In this document: piece by piece, positions 34,756-44,307 of the stretch | Position numbering within the stretch: position 1 is the stretch's first letter | How the letters are laid out: every line of letters starts with the position of its first letter | Origin: UBA1351 sp963677625 | Lineage (GTDB): Bacteria; Bacillota; Clostridia; Lachnospirales; Vallitaleaceae | NCBI GenBank assembly: GCA_963677625.2 | Contig: CAXXSW010000006.1 | Coordinates: 50,779 to 114,778, forward strand | Length of the DNA: 64,000 nucleotides | Direction: 5' to 3' | Position numbers and translations under genes: made by a program | Notes under the pieces: generated by a model | The model's input: the letters and a program-made list of their open reading frames with translations, nothing else | Database searches by the model: none | What the model was told of the DNA's origin: nothing

Positions 34756-35355
34756 CTAAAGTTCTATTCTTCCTTCTAAAGCCCTAAGCAGTGTAATTTC
34801 ATCCACATATTCCAGGTCTCCACCAACTGGTACACCATTGGCAATTCTGGAAACCTTGATTTCAAAAGGTTTAAGCAATTTACTAATATAAACGGCTGTT
34901 GTTTCCCCTTCAACCGTTGAATTGGTTGCAAGAATAACTTCTGTTACCCGGTCATCAGTCAACCGTGTCAGCAATTCTTTTATTCGTATATCATTAGGAC
35001 CAATACCCAACATAGGAGAAATAGCGCCATGTAAAACATGGTATAAACCTCTGTACTGCTTCGTACGTTCATAAGCTACCAAGTCCTTGGAGTCTTCAAC
35101 CACCATAATTGTAGACTTATCACGTTTCTCACTCTTGCAAATCGGACACAATTGATCATCAGTTATAGTACAGCACTGTACACAATACTTGGTGTTCTTC
35201 TTAGCATCAATTAAGGCTTCTGAAAACCTGCTTGCAACCTCTTCTGGTTGATTGACGATATGAAAAGCCAAGCGTTGTGCTGTCTTCGCTCCGATTCCCG
35301 GTAATTTGGAAAATTCTTCAATTAACTTTTTAATATGGCTACCATAATAATCCAT
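34756..35355 (-). CDS. recR: Recombination protein RecR
   Basis: 199 residues. The helix-hairpin-helix KLPGIGAKTAQRLAF near residue 18, the C4 zinc finger CVQCCTITDDQLCPIC near 57-72 and the Toprim domain (MVVEDSKDLVAYE) are all present. With RecO it loads RecA at gapped DNA. It completes the dnaX-ybaB-recR block, a common Gram-positive order. It follows ybaB by about 10 bp. Confidence 0.97.
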   Translation of the reverse strand: MDYYGSHIKKLIEEFSKLPGIGAKTAQRLAFHIVNQPEEVASRFSEALIDAKKNTKYCVQCCTITDDQLCPICKSEKRDKSTIMVVEDSKDLVAYERTKQYRGLYHVLHGAISPMLGIGPNDIRIKELLTRLTDDRVTEVILATNSTVEGETTAVYISKLLKPFEIKVSRIANGVPVGGDLEYVDEITLLRALEGRIEL

Positions 35356-35364
35356 AAATTCTGA

Positions 35365-35715
35365 TTAGAACATACCTCCTGGTAAGCCTAATCCTCCTGT
35401 AAGTTTTGACATCTCTTTATTAACAGTCTCATCAGCTGTCTTTAGAGCTTGGTTAACCGCTGCTATAATTAGGTCTTCCAACATTTCAACATCATCTGGG
35501 TCGACTGCATCCGGATCAATATTTATTGCTTTTAATTCCTTTTTGCCAGTCACGACAGCCTTAACAACACCACCGCCAACGATGGCTTCAAACTCCTTTG
35601 CATCCAGTTCTTCTTGCATATCCGCCATTTTTGTCTGCATCTTCTGAGCTTGTTTCATTAAATTGTTCATATTATTAGGCATTCCACCTGGAAAACCGCC
35701 ACCTCTTCGTGCCAT
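35365..35715 (-). CDS. YbaB/EbfC nucleoid-associated protein
   Basis: 116 residues. A Gly/Met/Asn-rich N-terminus (GGGFPGGMPNNMNNLM) is followed by a helix with QKMQTKMADMQEEL and the beta segment FEAIVGGGVVKAVVTG, both typical. The protein binds DNA as a dimer. AGGAGG lies upstream of the ATG, 17 bp after dnaX. Confidence 0.95.
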   Translation of the reverse strand: MARRGGGFPGGMPNNMNNLMKQAQKMQTKMADMQEELDAKEFEAIVGGGVVKAVVTGKKELKAINIDPDAVDPDDVEMLEDLIIAAVNQALKTADETVNKEMSKLTGGLGLPGGMF

Positions 35716-35732
35716 AATTATTCCTCCTATGA

Positions 35733-37331
35733 CTAATCTTGAATTTCAACATCAAATTTAATCTTGCCTCTTAGCCCCTGTATTGCTCGTTCAATATCTT
35801 CAAGTCCGCCTTTATGGGTCGCACTGTACTCATTCTCAGCAATAATATTCAAGTCAAACTTTTTACCATGTAGGCTGGCAAGTACCTCTTCTATTTTACT
35901 CACATTTGCTTCTTCTGACAAGGTATTTTTTTGGACTACATCTCGACAAACTAATGTCAATCGCTCATCATCCATATAGAAAGGCTTAGCTTCTTTCATA
36001 GCAGCCTTCAAAAGACCTGCTGTTGAGAGAATAGCCTTCGGCCAATCTCTAATCGCCTGCTTAATATCCTCAGGAAAGGCATCTGTAGCTAATTCAATAG
36101 GCTTTTCCTTAGACATATCAACTTGCTCCTTAGGCTCTTGTTGGTGGGTTTGATCGTATCGCTCCACACTAAGCATACCTGAATGTATCTGCTGCTCGAT
36201 CTGGCTCAATCTTGAAAGGACAGCATCATTATCAGTATTCAAAGCCGGCTGACATAACTTAATAATTTCAATCTCTATTAGAGTCCTCTTACCTGACATG
36301 TATTTGATTGTTGCTTCCAGCTCTGAAAAAGACCTAATCAAGTGTATCAGCGTAGATTCATCAACTTCTTTACTTTGCTTTTTTAGGGCATCTAAAACCT
36401 CTCCTGAAACATCAATCAATGTAGATGATTCTGAGACAGAACCAACCAAAAGCAGATTTCTTAAATATCCGATTTCATCAACGATAAACTGACTTAAGTC
36501 TCTACCCTGCATAACAACCTGATCAATAAGATTCATACAATTTCCCGTATCCTGTTTTATAATGGCCTCAGTAAGTTCATAAAAAACATCTGTATCCACA
36601 GCTCCAAGAACTTCAAGTACCTTATCCAAAGTAATTGTTTCACCCAGATAAAAGGCAATACATTGATCAAGTACACTAAGACCATCACGCATGGACCCAT
36701 CTGCTACCTTGGCTATGTACCGTATTGCCTGATCATCTGCATCAACCGCTTCCTCTTTAAGATAACCAGATAAGGTAGCTGCTATCGTTTCCGTTGAAAT
36801 CCTCTTGAAATCATAGCGCTGACATCTAGAAAGAATTGTTGCTGGAATCTTATGGGGTTCAGTTGTAGCTAAAATAAACTTAACATGTCCTGGTGGTTCC
36901 TCCAAAGTTTTTAGAAGGGCATTAAAGGCTCCTGAACTCAGCATATGAACCTCATCGATAATATAGACCTTATACTTACCTTCTGTTGGTGTATATCTAA
37001 CCTCTTCACGAATTTCACGAATATTGTCAACTCCATTATTAGATGCAGCGTCAATCTCAATAACATTCAAGTTCTGGTGGTTCAACATGTGCTGACAGGT
37101 TGGACATATATTGCAGGGGCTTCCTTGAATAGGATTTTCGCAATTTACTGCTCTAGCAAAAATTTTAGCTGTTGTTGTCTTTCCCGTACCTCTTGTACCA
37201 CAAAACAAGTAGGCATGAGACGTTCTGTCCGCTTCTACCTGATTAGTTAAAGTTCTTACAATATGATCCTGTCCAACCAAATCGTCAAAATGATCTGGTC
37301 TCCATTTTCTATATAATGCTTGATAGCTCAT
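35733..37331 (-). CDS. dnaX: DNA polymerase III subunits gamma/tau
   Basis: 532 residues. Walker A GTRGTGKTTTAKIFARA is near residue 45, the zinc cysteines are in CENPIQGSPCNICPTC, Walker B IIDEVHMLS and sensor SRCQRYDF follow. It is the clamp-loader ATPase of the replisome. The C-terminal 180 residues are the tau-specific part. I did not find a clear frameshift heptamer, so gamma production is not supported. Promoter TTGTTC-17-TATAAT lies 40 nt upstream. It starts the dnaX-ybaB-recR unit. Confidence 0.97.
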   Translation of the reverse strand: MSYQALYRKWRPDHFDDLVGQDHIVRTLTNQVEADRTSHAYLFCGTRGTGKTTTAKIFARAVNCENPIQGSPCNICPTCQHMLNHQNLNVIEIDAASNNGVDNIREIREEVRYTPTEGKYKVYIIDEVHMLSSGAFNALLKTLEEPPGHVKFILATTEPHKIPATILSRCQRYDFKRISTETIAATLSGYLKEEAVDADDQAIRYIAKVADGSMRDGLSVLDQCIAFYLGETITLDKVLEVLGAVDTDVFYELTEAIIKQDTGNCMNLIDQVVMQGRDLSQFIVDEIGYLRNLLLVGSVSESSTLIDVSGEVLDALKKQSKEVDESTLIHLIRSFSELEATIKYMSGKRTLIEIEIIKLCQPALNTDNDAVLSRLSQIEQQIHSGMLSVERYDQTHQQEPKEQVDMSKEKPIELATDAFPEDIKQAIRDWPKAILSTAGLLKAAMKEAKPFYMDDERLTLVCRDVVQKNTLSEEANVSKIEEVLASLHGKKFDLNIIAENEYSATHKGGLEDIERAIQGLRGKIKFDVEIQD

Positions 37332-37372
37332 CTTCTTCTACTCCATCTATAGCTTTTTATACCCTAAATTCT

Positions 37373-37401
37373 ATTATACAATAGATACTATCCTTGAACA
37401 A
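37373..37401 (-). promoter_or_regulatory. Promoter of dnaX-ybaB-recR
   Basis: On the minus strand TTGTTC and TATAAT are separated by 17 nt. Confidence 0.7.
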
Positions 37402-37456
37402 GAACTCTACTCCTTTAAACTTCATTTCGCAAGGTTCGCTTTCCTATAGAAGAACG

Positions 37457-37482
37457 AAAAAAAGCACCTTCATCAGGTACTT
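37457..37482 (-). terminator. Terminator after the SRP RNA gene
   Basis: The stem AAGTACCT/AGGTGCTT with one mismatch is followed on the minus strand by seven uridines, about 60 nt after the SRP RNA 3' end. Confidence 0.7.
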
Positions 37483-37540
37483 ATGGTCTGGTATTCCTTA
37501 ACTATATATATTATTAAAAAGTATACGATATAAATTAAAT

Positions 37541-37802
37541 CCGTGCGCCGCCCTTTGCCAATCACTCACAGACGTTACTCATATAGTTTGCTCAGGCCAG
37601 GCACCCTTACGGCACACAAAAGATTCTGCTTAGTGCTGCTTCCGTCAAGACCTGACACGGTTCACAGATTTCTGTTGCGTAAGACCCAGCCGTCAACGCT
37701 ACTTGTATAAGGCTGCTCCACAAAATGAAAGTCTCAGTTTGGCATCACCCCTGCTGTAGCGGATTGCAGGTAAAGGGCACCGCTAACTCCCCGGCTGCAC
37801 GG
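37541..37802 (-). ncRNA. ffs: Signal recognition particle RNA (long, Gram-positive 6S/scRNA type)
   Basis: About 262 nt. The helix-8 core that binds Ffh reads GTCAGGTCTTGACGGAAGCAGC on the minus strand in two adjoining parts, close to the general GTCAGGTCCGGAAGGAAGCAGC. The 5' end CCGTGCAGCCGGGGAGTTAG and the 3' end GGCGGCGCACGG can pair to close helix 5, and the Alu-domain sequences are present. This is the long form found in Bacillus and Clostridia. It directs ribosome-nascent-chain complexes to the membrane. Ends are inferred from the closing pairing of CCGTGC with GCACGG. Confidence 0.93.
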
Positions 37803-37905
37803 AAACTTTATAACGTATTTAGTTAGCTGCACTCATGATGTCCGTCTTCGCAAGTCTTCATATCAAGTCTATCTTATAAGTCCTACTAAGAGATACAGCT
37901 TTCAT

Positions 37906-37934
37906 AGTATATTACTTTTTGTAAGCCTTGTCAA
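37906..37934 (-). promoter_or_regulatory. Strong promoter upstream of the SRP RNA
   Basis: On the minus strand a consensus TTGACA and TATACT are separated by 17 nt. It lies about 100 nt before the mature 5' end, so a precursor with a leader is predicted. I see no tRNA in that leader. Confidence 0.7.
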
Positions 37935-37956
37935 TGAATGAATTATTAAAAGACCA

Positions 37957-38487
37957 TTAAAGCTCCTTACTCTTCTTATGGTTCATCTTTTTTCCCTGCC
38001 TAAGTTCACGAAAAAACTCCTGCATCATCAACTTACATTCTTGACCCCGAATCCCCTTTAATGTTTCTACCTGGTGGTTGAATCCAGGTTCATCTAATAA
38101 ATCCAAAACAGATCCCGCACAACCAGCTTTGGGATTCATGGTTCCAATAACCACCTTTGGAATCCTTGCTTGAACTATAGCTCCTGCACACATAGGGCAT
38201 GGTTCCAAAGTAACATACATGGTGGTCTCTTCCAATCTCCAATCACCTATAACTTCCATTGCCTGATCCATAGCTATCATTTCAGCATGTGCAAAAGTAG
38301 ATTTATCCGTATTTCTTCTATTATATCCCTGTCCAATAATCTTATCTTCATAAACAATAATTGCCCCTATTGGAACCTCTGCTAAATCATAAGCCATCAT
38401 AGCAAGCTCAATTGCACGATCCATGTACTCTTCATGGACTACTCTTTCTTCTTCTGGTAAGTCCTTGTTTTTTTTATTCGTATCCAA
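37957..38487 (-). CDS. tadA: tRNA-specific adenosine deaminase
   Basis: 176 residues. The zinc-dependent deaminase motif is complete: HAEM near residue 66 with the catalytic glutamate, and PCPMCAGAI near 96. It converts A34 of tRNA-Arg(ACG) to inosine. The start is TTG with AAGGTG 5 nt upstream. A downstream in-frame ATG (EEYMDRAIELAM) would give a shorter form. It lies just upstream of the SRP RNA promoter. Confidence 0.93.
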   Translation of the reverse strand: MDTNKKNKDLPEEERVVHEEYMDRAIELAMMAYDLAEVPIGAIIVYEDKIIGQGYNRRNTDKSTFAHAEMIAMDQAMEVIGDWRLEETTMYVTLEPCPMCAGAIVQARIPKVVIGTMNPKAGCAGSVLDLLDEPGFNHQVETLKGIRGQECKLMMQEFFRELRQGKKMNHKKSKEL

Positions 38488-38619
38488 TTTTACACCTTCA
38501 TTTCATCATCCAAATACTATCATAGGAATTCTAACATATCCAAGTTAACATCACAAGACATCCAGCTTTCTTCTGTTACCTAAAGCTTTTATAATCATAA
38601 GCGGCAACCCTTTTTAAGA

Positions 38620-38648
38620 TTGTACACTGAGAACATTTATGATATGAT
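38620..38648 (+). promoter_or_regulatory. Promoter of the DivIVA-like gene
   Basis: TTGTAC and TATGAT are separated by 17 nt. Confidence 0.6.
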
Positions 38649-38694
38649 AAAAAGTGATATTCGTAAGTGGCTATAAGGATAAAGGGAGGCAATT

Positions 38695-39168
38695 ATGGAA
38701 CATTCATTTTCCATATCTAAAAAAGGCTATTTGCCATCTGAAGTTGATCGGTATATTGAACGACTTGAACTAGAGCTCCATGACTACAAATCCAAAGAAA
38801 CGGCTATTTCCAAATCCATTATTCATTCTGAAATGGCATCTCAAGAGATTATAAACGATGCCCATAAAGAAGCTGAAATTATCCGTGAAAAAGCAGAAGA
38901 CCAACTGAAAGAACTTCAGAAAAAGATCAAACATATGCGAATGAAGCTAGATACATTCCAATCTAGTTACAATCAACTCATGCACAAGTATATTATTACA
39001 ATGAATTCCAATGATTTTAACGATTTATATCAATCTCTTGACAATATCAGCGATGCCTTAACTTTAAATCCAAAACAAAAGGCACAGGAAGAAACCGAAA
39101 GGTCTACTCCAAATAATATGTCTAACCTGATTGATATCAACTATGAGAAAGTCAGTGATAACCGTTAA
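38695..39168 (+). CDS. DivIVA-domain coiled-coil protein
   Basis: 157 residues. The N-terminal DivIVA motif reads FSISKKGYLPSEVDRYIERLE, followed by a long coiled coil (about 25-95). This family binds curved membrane and places division or growth machinery; short forms such as GpsB-like proteins also occur. The C-terminal 60 residues are less ordered. AAAGGGAGG lies upstream of the ATG. It is monocistronic, so function is not clear from context. Confidence 0.8.
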   Translation: MEHSFSISKKGYLPSEVDRYIERLELELHDYKSKETAISKSIIHSEMASQEIINDAHKEAEIIREKAEDQLKELQKKIKHMRMKLDTFQSSYNQLMHKYIITMNSNDFNDLYQSLDNISDALTLNPKQKAQEETERSTPNNMSNLIDINYEKVSDNR

Positions 39169-39189
39169 ATAGAGTTTTTATTGGACTTG

Positions 39190-39226
39190 ACCATGTATTA
39201 ATTATATATTAATAGGTGGTTTTTTT
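39190..39226 (+). terminator. Terminator after the DivIVA-like gene
   Basis: TATTAAT/ATTAATA stem extended by ACC/GGT, followed by seven T residues. Confidence 0.7.
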
Positions 39227-39296
39227 CTTGTCCAATTTTAAGTAAGCTTTCTATATTCGATATGATTCCAAATAAAACCTAATTAAAATAGGAATA

Positions 39297-39373
39297 TAAA
39301 ATGACCCCTCCTCTTAGTAGGTCAGAAGCTTTGATAAAAGGCAGCTGTCTTAACTTCCTAAGAAGACGGGGTC
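39297..39373 (-). terminator. Probable terminator after hppA
   Basis: A long imperfect inverted repeat (GACCCCTCCTCTTAG with CTAAGAAGACGGGGTC, one bulge and one mismatch) lies about 15 bp after the hppA stop, followed on the minus strand by a short U-run. Confidence 0.5.
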
Positions 39374-39386
39374 CTTATTTTAATTG

Positions 39387-41552
39387 TTAAAAGAATAAGT
39401 CAAACAAGTTATACTTACCAAAAATAGATACGGTAATCAATGAAATAACAGCCATGATTTTAATTAGTATATCCAAAGAAGGACCAACTGTATCTTTCAG
39501 TGGATCACCAACAGTATCGCCAACTACAGTTGATGAATGAACATCAGAACCTTTTCCATGACCTTCAACTCCATCTGACTCAACCAATTTCTTAGCATTA
39601 TCCCAAGCTCCGCCACTATTAGCTGAAAATAGGGCTAACATAATACCTGATAAAGTCGTACCTATTAATAATCCACCTACAAACTCAGCTCCAAAGACAA
39701 ATCCACTGCCAATCGGAACCAGTACTGAAATAAGTGCTGGAAGTTTCATTTCCTTAAGAGCTCCTGCTGATGAAATAGAAATACACTCTGTATAGTCTGG
39801 TTTTTGTGAACCATCAAGAATACCTGGGTATAGCTTAAATTGACGGCGGACTTCATCGACCATACGTCTTGCAGCATTGGCAACGGCTTCAATAAGAATA
39901 CCTGAGAAATAGTAGGGAAGCGCAGCACCAACTAGTGCTCCTGCAAGTGTATAGGTATTTATCATATTCAATGATAGTGTGAATCCATTAGTGTCTCCAG
40001 GATTAGCTTGTGAATACAAGTAAGAAGCTAATAAACTAAGGGCCGCTAAAGAAGCAGAGCCAATAGCAAAACCTTTACCTATAGCAGCAGTCGTATTACC
40101 TACTGAGTCCAATTTATCGGTTATCTTTCGAACACCAGGATCCAATTTACTCATTTCTGAAATACCACCAGCATTATCAGCAATAGGACCGTATGTATCT
40201 ACTGATACAGTTGCTGCAACAAATGACAACATTCCAATTGCAGCCATTGCTACACCATAAAGACCTGCAAAGTAGTTAGCACTAAGTGTTGCAACTGCAA
40301 GAACAATTACCGGGTAAAATGTTGATTTCATACCAGCTGCCAACCCTTGGGTTATGGTAAGTGCTGTACCTTGAAGAGACGCTTTAGCTATATTTTTAGT
40401 TGGCTTAAAATCATAGGATGTATAATATTCAGCCAAATTACCGATAGCAATACCAGCTACGATACCAAATACAGCCGCTAACCAAGGTGATAAAGCTCCT
40501 GCTTTAAAACCAAGAACCGAGGTGTCTTGACCCTTGAAAAAGAAATAGGTTAAAACGCCAGTTCCGACCAATGTCAACGCTGCTGAAACCCAAACAGCAT
40601 AATTCAACTCTTTATGAGGGTGCTCTGAAACCTTTCTAAACACAAGGAAGAGAACACCGATAACACAAGATACCAAACCAATTGCTGCAAAAAGAATTGG
40701 ATAATTAATTAAATTCTTTAAGAGATCTGTCGCAATTGTATTGCTGGTTGTACTTGTTGTGTAGAACATATATGATACTAAGACGACAGCTGAAATAAGT
40801 GCTCCAACATAGGATTCCAAAAGGTCCGCACCAAGTCCTGCTACGTCACCTACATTATCTCCAACATTATCAGCAATAGTAGCTGGGTTCCTTGGATCAT
40901 CTTCAGGAATACCTGCTTCAGTCTTACCAACAAGATCCGCACCCATATCTGCAGCTTTCGTATAGATTCCTCCACCAACACGGTCAAACATGGCAATAAT
41001 AGAGCAACCAAGTGCGTAACCGGAGACAGTCATCGTAAAAGGTATAAAGTTAATACCAATCCAATTGCTTTGGATGACAAGGTTTTCAGGTTCTAGCTGT
41101 CCCAGTAACTGTCCAAATACCAAGTACATAAGCCCAAGTCCAAGTAAAGCGAATCCCCCAACACTAAGACCCATAACAGAACCACCTTGGAAAGCTACCT
41201 TCAGTGTTTGTCCAAGGCTCTTACTCTCTCTGGCTTTATTTGAAACCCTAACATTGGCAATCGTTGCAATACGCATACCAATAAAACCAGCCAAACCACT
41301 CATAAGTGCTCCAAAAACAAATGCTACACCAACATACCAATTAACAAGAACCCCAAGAGCAATAGCAATAAGAACTGCAATCTTAGCGATCACCTTGTAT
41401 TCATGATTGATAAAAGCACTGGCACCTTCCTGAATTGCACTTGCAATTTCTTGCATAAGTTCTGTACCAGGACTTAACTTCTTCACTGCATTGAAATTAT
41501 AATATGCTACAAGCAATGCAATGGCTACTGCAATGAAAACTAAAAAAATCAT
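39387..41552 (-). CDS. hppA: Membrane-bound ion-translocating pyrophosphatase
   Basis: 721 residues and about 16 membrane segments. The substrate-binding motif GGGIYTKAADMGADLVGKTE and the repeated acidic segment DNVGDNVGD are intact. The segment GNTTAAIGKG carries Ala where K+-independent enzymes have Lys, so a K+-dependent form is predicted. Such clostridial enzymes often pump Na+ rather than H+; the sequence alone does not decide. It couples PPi hydrolysis to an ion gradient. AGGAGG lies 8 nt before the ATG. Confidence 0.95.
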   Translation of the reverse strand: MIFLVFIAVAIALLVAYYNFNAVKKLSPGTELMQEIASAIQEGASAFINHEYKVIAKIAVLIAIALGVLVNWYVGVAFVFGALMSGLAGFIGMRIATIANVRVSNKARESKSLGQTLKVAFQGGSVMGLSVGGFALLGLGLMYLVFGQLLGQLEPENLVIQSNWIGINFIPFTMTVSGYALGCSIIAMFDRVGGGIYTKAADMGADLVGKTEAGIPEDDPRNPATIADNVGDNVGDVAGLGADLLESYVGALISAVVLVSYMFYTTSTTSNTIATDLLKNLINYPILFAAIGLVSCVIGVLFLVFRKVSEHPHKELNYAVWVSAALTLVGTGVLTYFFFKGQDTSVLGFKAGALSPWLAAVFGIVAGIAIGNLAEYYTSYDFKPTKNIAKASLQGTALTITQGLAAGMKSTFYPVIVLAVATLSANYFAGLYGVAMAAIGMLSFVAATVSVDTYGPIADNAGGISEMSKLDPGVRKITDKLDSVGNTTAAIGKGFAIGSASLAALSLLASYLYSQANPGDTNGFTLSLNMINTYTLAGALVGAALPYYFSGILIEAVANAARRMVDEVRRQFKLYPGILDGSQKPDYTECISISSAGALKEMKLPALISVLVPIGSGFVFGAEFVGGLLIGTTLSGIMLALFSANSGGAWDNAKKLVESDGVEGHGKGSDVHSSTVVGDTVGDPLKDTVGPSLDILIKIMAVISLITVSIFGKYNLFDLFF

Positions 41553-41731
41553 ACATCTAACCTCCTTAAGCCAATTATTACCTTCTAACAGATTTATGCA
41601 GAAATATCAAAACGCCAAAATCTGCTTAGTATAAATTCTACCACATAAATGTATGGAAATATCCCTTTTTCGCCAAGATTAAGTACTGAAATTATGCCCA
41701 ATTCATTATGCTATTTTAACAACAAATCAAG

Positions 41732-41780
41732 AAAAAAAAGCGTATATCCGTTATTATGCACAAGAACAGATATATGCTTT
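41732..41780 (-). terminator. Terminator between the dehydrogenase gene and hppA
   Basis: AAGCATATATC pairs with GGATATACGCTT-type sequence including G-U pairs, followed on the minus strand by eight uridines. Confidence 0.65.
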
Positions 41781-41834
41781 TATTAGCTATAACTATTTAC
41801 TTTTTCAAGATTTTGATTTTCGTATTTCTTCTCC

Positions 41835-42944
41835 CTATGACTCAAAAGGAAATTCGAATTGAGAAAGGCCAAGTTCATCTCGTACAAAAATCAATTCCTT
41901 CTGTACAGCTTCATTAACAGGAACACCTTTATCTTTTCTATAAAGCCACGTTTGGTATTCTTTTTCACCAGCAGTATATATTTTTTCACTTCCTGGGGCC
42001 TTCTGTGAACCTCGAAGCTCTCTAAGTATATCTCCTGCTGTCTTCTTAAAGCTTTCAAGTCCCATAAAAGCTTCTGTATCAATAGCAATAAAGAAATGTC
42101 CCAAGTGATAGGCTACTTTTTCTCCCTTTTCACCAAGACCAGTCAACATTCTAAGAAAATTCCCTTGCTGCAAAGCTGCTGACAATATCTCTACAACTGT
42201 TGCATATCCATACCCCTTATAACCTGCTAGTTCTTCACCGATGCCACCAAGAGGTGCAAGCGCAGCTTTTCCCGAAACTAAAGACTCCAAGATTTCTTCT
42301 GAATCCGTCATTGCTAGTCCTTGTCGGTCAAGCACCATACCAGCAGGTGTATCTTTCCCTGTTCTGGCAAAATATTCAATCTTGCCTCTTTGCGTGATAG
42401 ATGTAGCACAATCTAGTAAGAAAGGGAATGGTTCATCTGTAGGAAAGCCAAAAGTTAATGGATTCGTACCTAACATATTCTCAACACCAAAAGTTGGAGC
42501 TATTGAAGGTCTTGCATTAGTCCCTGTAATTCCTATGCATCCGGCTTTAGCCGCCATTTCAGCATAGAATCCAGCAATTCCGTAGTGTGTGGAGTTTCTG
42601 ACAGCAACCATTCCCATGCCGTAGGTTTTAGCCTTCTCAATAGCCATAGACATAGATTTATAACCAATAACCTGCCCCATACCGTCATGTCCATCAACAA
42701 CAGCAGTCGTTGGGGTCTCCCTAACAATCTCGTATTCAGTAATTGGTTTTTGGATACCGGCTTTAATACGATCTAAATAGATTGGCTTAAATCGGTTAAC
42801 ACCATGGGAATCAATCCCCTTCTTGTCTGATGCCAGTAATACATCCCGACAGATTTTAGCATCTTCTCTTGGGATACCATAACCCACAAAAGCTTCTTCC
42901 ACAAATTTACTAATTAAGTTCCAATTAACAAATACAGAACCCAT
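41835..42944 (-). CDS. Malate/L-lactate dehydrogenase family (Ldh2) NAD(P)-dependent oxidoreductase
   Basis: 369 residues. It belongs to the Ldh2/YlbC/ComC fold, unrelated to classical lactate dehydrogenase. Visible motifs are SHGVNRF near residue 55, VRNSTHYGIAGFYAEMA near 120, and GITGTNARPSIAPTFG near 140, with the catalytic histidine probably in the second. Known members oxidise malate, L-lactate, sulfolactate, ureidoglycolate or 2,3-diketogulonate. Next to malic enzyme, malate is plausible. It follows malic enzyme by about 60 bp with AGGAGG before the ATG. Confidence 0.82.
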   Translation of the reverse strand: MGSVFVNWNLISKFVEEAFVGYGIPREDAKICRDVLLASDKKGIDSHGVNRFKPIYLDRIKAGIQKPITEYEIVRETPTTAVVDGHDGMGQVIGYKSMSMAIEKAKTYGMGMVAVRNSTHYGIAGFYAEMAAKAGCIGITGTNARPSIAPTFGVENMLGTNPLTFGFPTDEPFPFLLDCATSITQRGKIEYFARTGKDTPAGMVLDRQGLAMTDSEEILESLVSGKAALAPLGGIGEELAGYKGYGYATVVEILSAALQQGNFLRMLTGLGEKGEKVAYHLGHFFIAIDTEAFMGLESFKKTAGDILRELRGSQKAPGSEKIYTAGEKEYQTWLYRKDKGVPVNEAVQKELIFVRDELGLSQFEFPFES

Positions 42945-43003
42945 ACAATACCTCCTTCTCTTAGAAAAATCAAATCTTACAACTGAGTCATTAACTCAAT
43001 ACA

Positions 43004-44173
43004 TTACCTAACAACACCTGTTTCTCTAGCTGCTTTACCAACAGCTTCTGCTACAGCTTTTGCTACTTTCTTGTCAAAAGGTGACGGAACGATATAGTCT
43101 TCCCTTAGTTCCTCTTCCTTCAATACAGATGCTATAGCATAGGCCGCAGCCAGTTTCATCTCTTCGTTAATTTTTTTTGCCCCTGCATCAAGAGCCCCCC
43201 TAAAAATACCTGGAAAGGCAAGAACATTATTAATCTGATTCGGATAGTCACTCCGTCCTGTTCCTATGATTCTGGCCCCAGCCTCAATAGCCAACTCTGG
43301 CATAATCTCAGGTGTAGGATTGGCCATAGCAAAAATAAAAGGGTTATCATTCATGGAGGCTACCATTTCCTTAGTAAGACAACCTCCTGATGATACACCA
43401 ACAAAGACATCAGCTCCAACCATAACGTCGGCTAGGTTGCCCTCCACGTCATTTTTATTGGTAAAAGTCAGGATTTCTTCTTTTACAAAGTCAAGATTAT
43501 CACGTTTTGAGTGAATAGTGCCTTTTCTGTCTAAGACAATGATTTCACCCACTCCATATTCATAAATCATTTTGGCGATTGAACTTCCAGCAGCTCCTGC
43601 ACCGTTGATAACAACTTTTAAATTTTCCTTGACTTTACCTGTCAATTTACATGCGTTAATTAGTGCTGCAATAGTAATAATTGCAGTTCCGTGTTGATCA
43701 TCATGAAAAACTGGAATATCCAGTTCATCAATTAATCTTCTTTCAATCTCCACACATCTTGGTGCTGATATATCTTCCAAATTAATTCCACCAAGTCCTG
43801 GTGCCAATAGTTTACAGGTTCTAATAATCTCATTTGTATCCTGTGTATCCAAACATATTGGAAAAGAATCCACATCTCCAAAGGTTTTAAAAAGAATTGA
43901 TTTACCTTCCATAACTGGCATAGCTGCATGTGGACCGATATTACCAAGCCCCAGAACAGCAGATCCATCTGTAATAACCGCTACCAAATTACCTTTAGAT
44001 GTATATTTATAGATATCATTCTGATTAGCTTCAATCTTCCTACAAGGCTCAGCAACTCCTGGTGAATACGCCATACTCAACTCTTCTTTGTTACTGACAG
44101 TTACTTTTGATACCACTTCAATCTTACCTACATGCTCTTCATGCATCTTCAATGACTTTTCATAAATATCCAT
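43004..44173 (-). CDS. NAD-dependent malic enzyme (short bacterial form)
   Basis: About 389 residues. The N-terminal catalytic part has LSMAYSPGVAEPC near 30 and VAVITDGSAVLGLGNIG near 55; the metal-binding segment is FHDDQHGTAI near 155 and the Rossmann motif INGAGAAGSSIA near 190. It decarboxylates malate to pyruvate and CO2. The annotated ATG at 44173 has GGAGG 5 nt upstream; a TTG at 44185 falls inside that site. The C-terminal phosphotransacetylase domain of long forms is absent. It pairs with a malate/lactate-dehydrogenase-like gene. Confidence 0.92.
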   Translation of the reverse strand: MDIYEKSLKMHEEHVGKIEVVSKVTVSNKEELSMAYSPGVAEPCRKIEANQNDIYKYTSKGNLVAVITDGSAVLGLGNIGPHAAMPVMEGKSILFKTFGDVDSFPICLDTQDTNEIIRTCKLLAPGLGGINLEDISAPRCVEIERRLIDELDIPVFHDDQHGTAIITIAALINACKLTGKVKENLKVVINGAGAAGSSIAKMIYEYGVGEIIVLDRKGTIHSKRDNLDFVKEEILTFTNKNDVEGNLADVMVGADVFVGVSSGGCLTKEMVASMNDNPFIFAMANPTPEIMPELAIEAGARIIGTGRSDYPNQINNVLAFPGIFRGALDAGAKKINEEMKLAAAYAIASVLKEEELREDYIVPSPFDKKVAKAVAEAVGKAARETGVVR

Positions 44174-44217
44174 ATAATCCTCCAAATTAAGCGCCCTTTA
44201 GGTCTTTTACGAGCTTG

Positions 44218-44226
44218 ATTATAACA
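44218..44226 (-). promoter_or_regulatory. Extended -10 promoter of the malic enzyme gene
   Basis: TGTTATAAT on the minus strand, 45 nt upstream of the start codon, between the luxS terminator and the gene. Confidence 0.55.
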
Positions 44227-44255
44227 TATGTTGTATTTGTTGTGTGAATGAATTG

Positions 44256-44299
44256 TAAAAAAAATAGAAAGCGTAAGAACCATTAACTGATTCTTACGC
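44256..44299 (-). terminator. Terminator after luxS
   Basis: A 9-bp stem, GCGTAAGAA with TTCTTACGC and an 11-nt loop, is followed on the minus strand by TTTCT and a long U-run. Confidence 0.85.
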
Positions 44300-44307
44300 T
44301 CTAGGTA

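Noticed and set aside
37803..37905. tRNA gene upstream of the SRP RNA
   Set aside because: The leader lacks a T-loop TTCNANNC and acceptor-stem complementarity.
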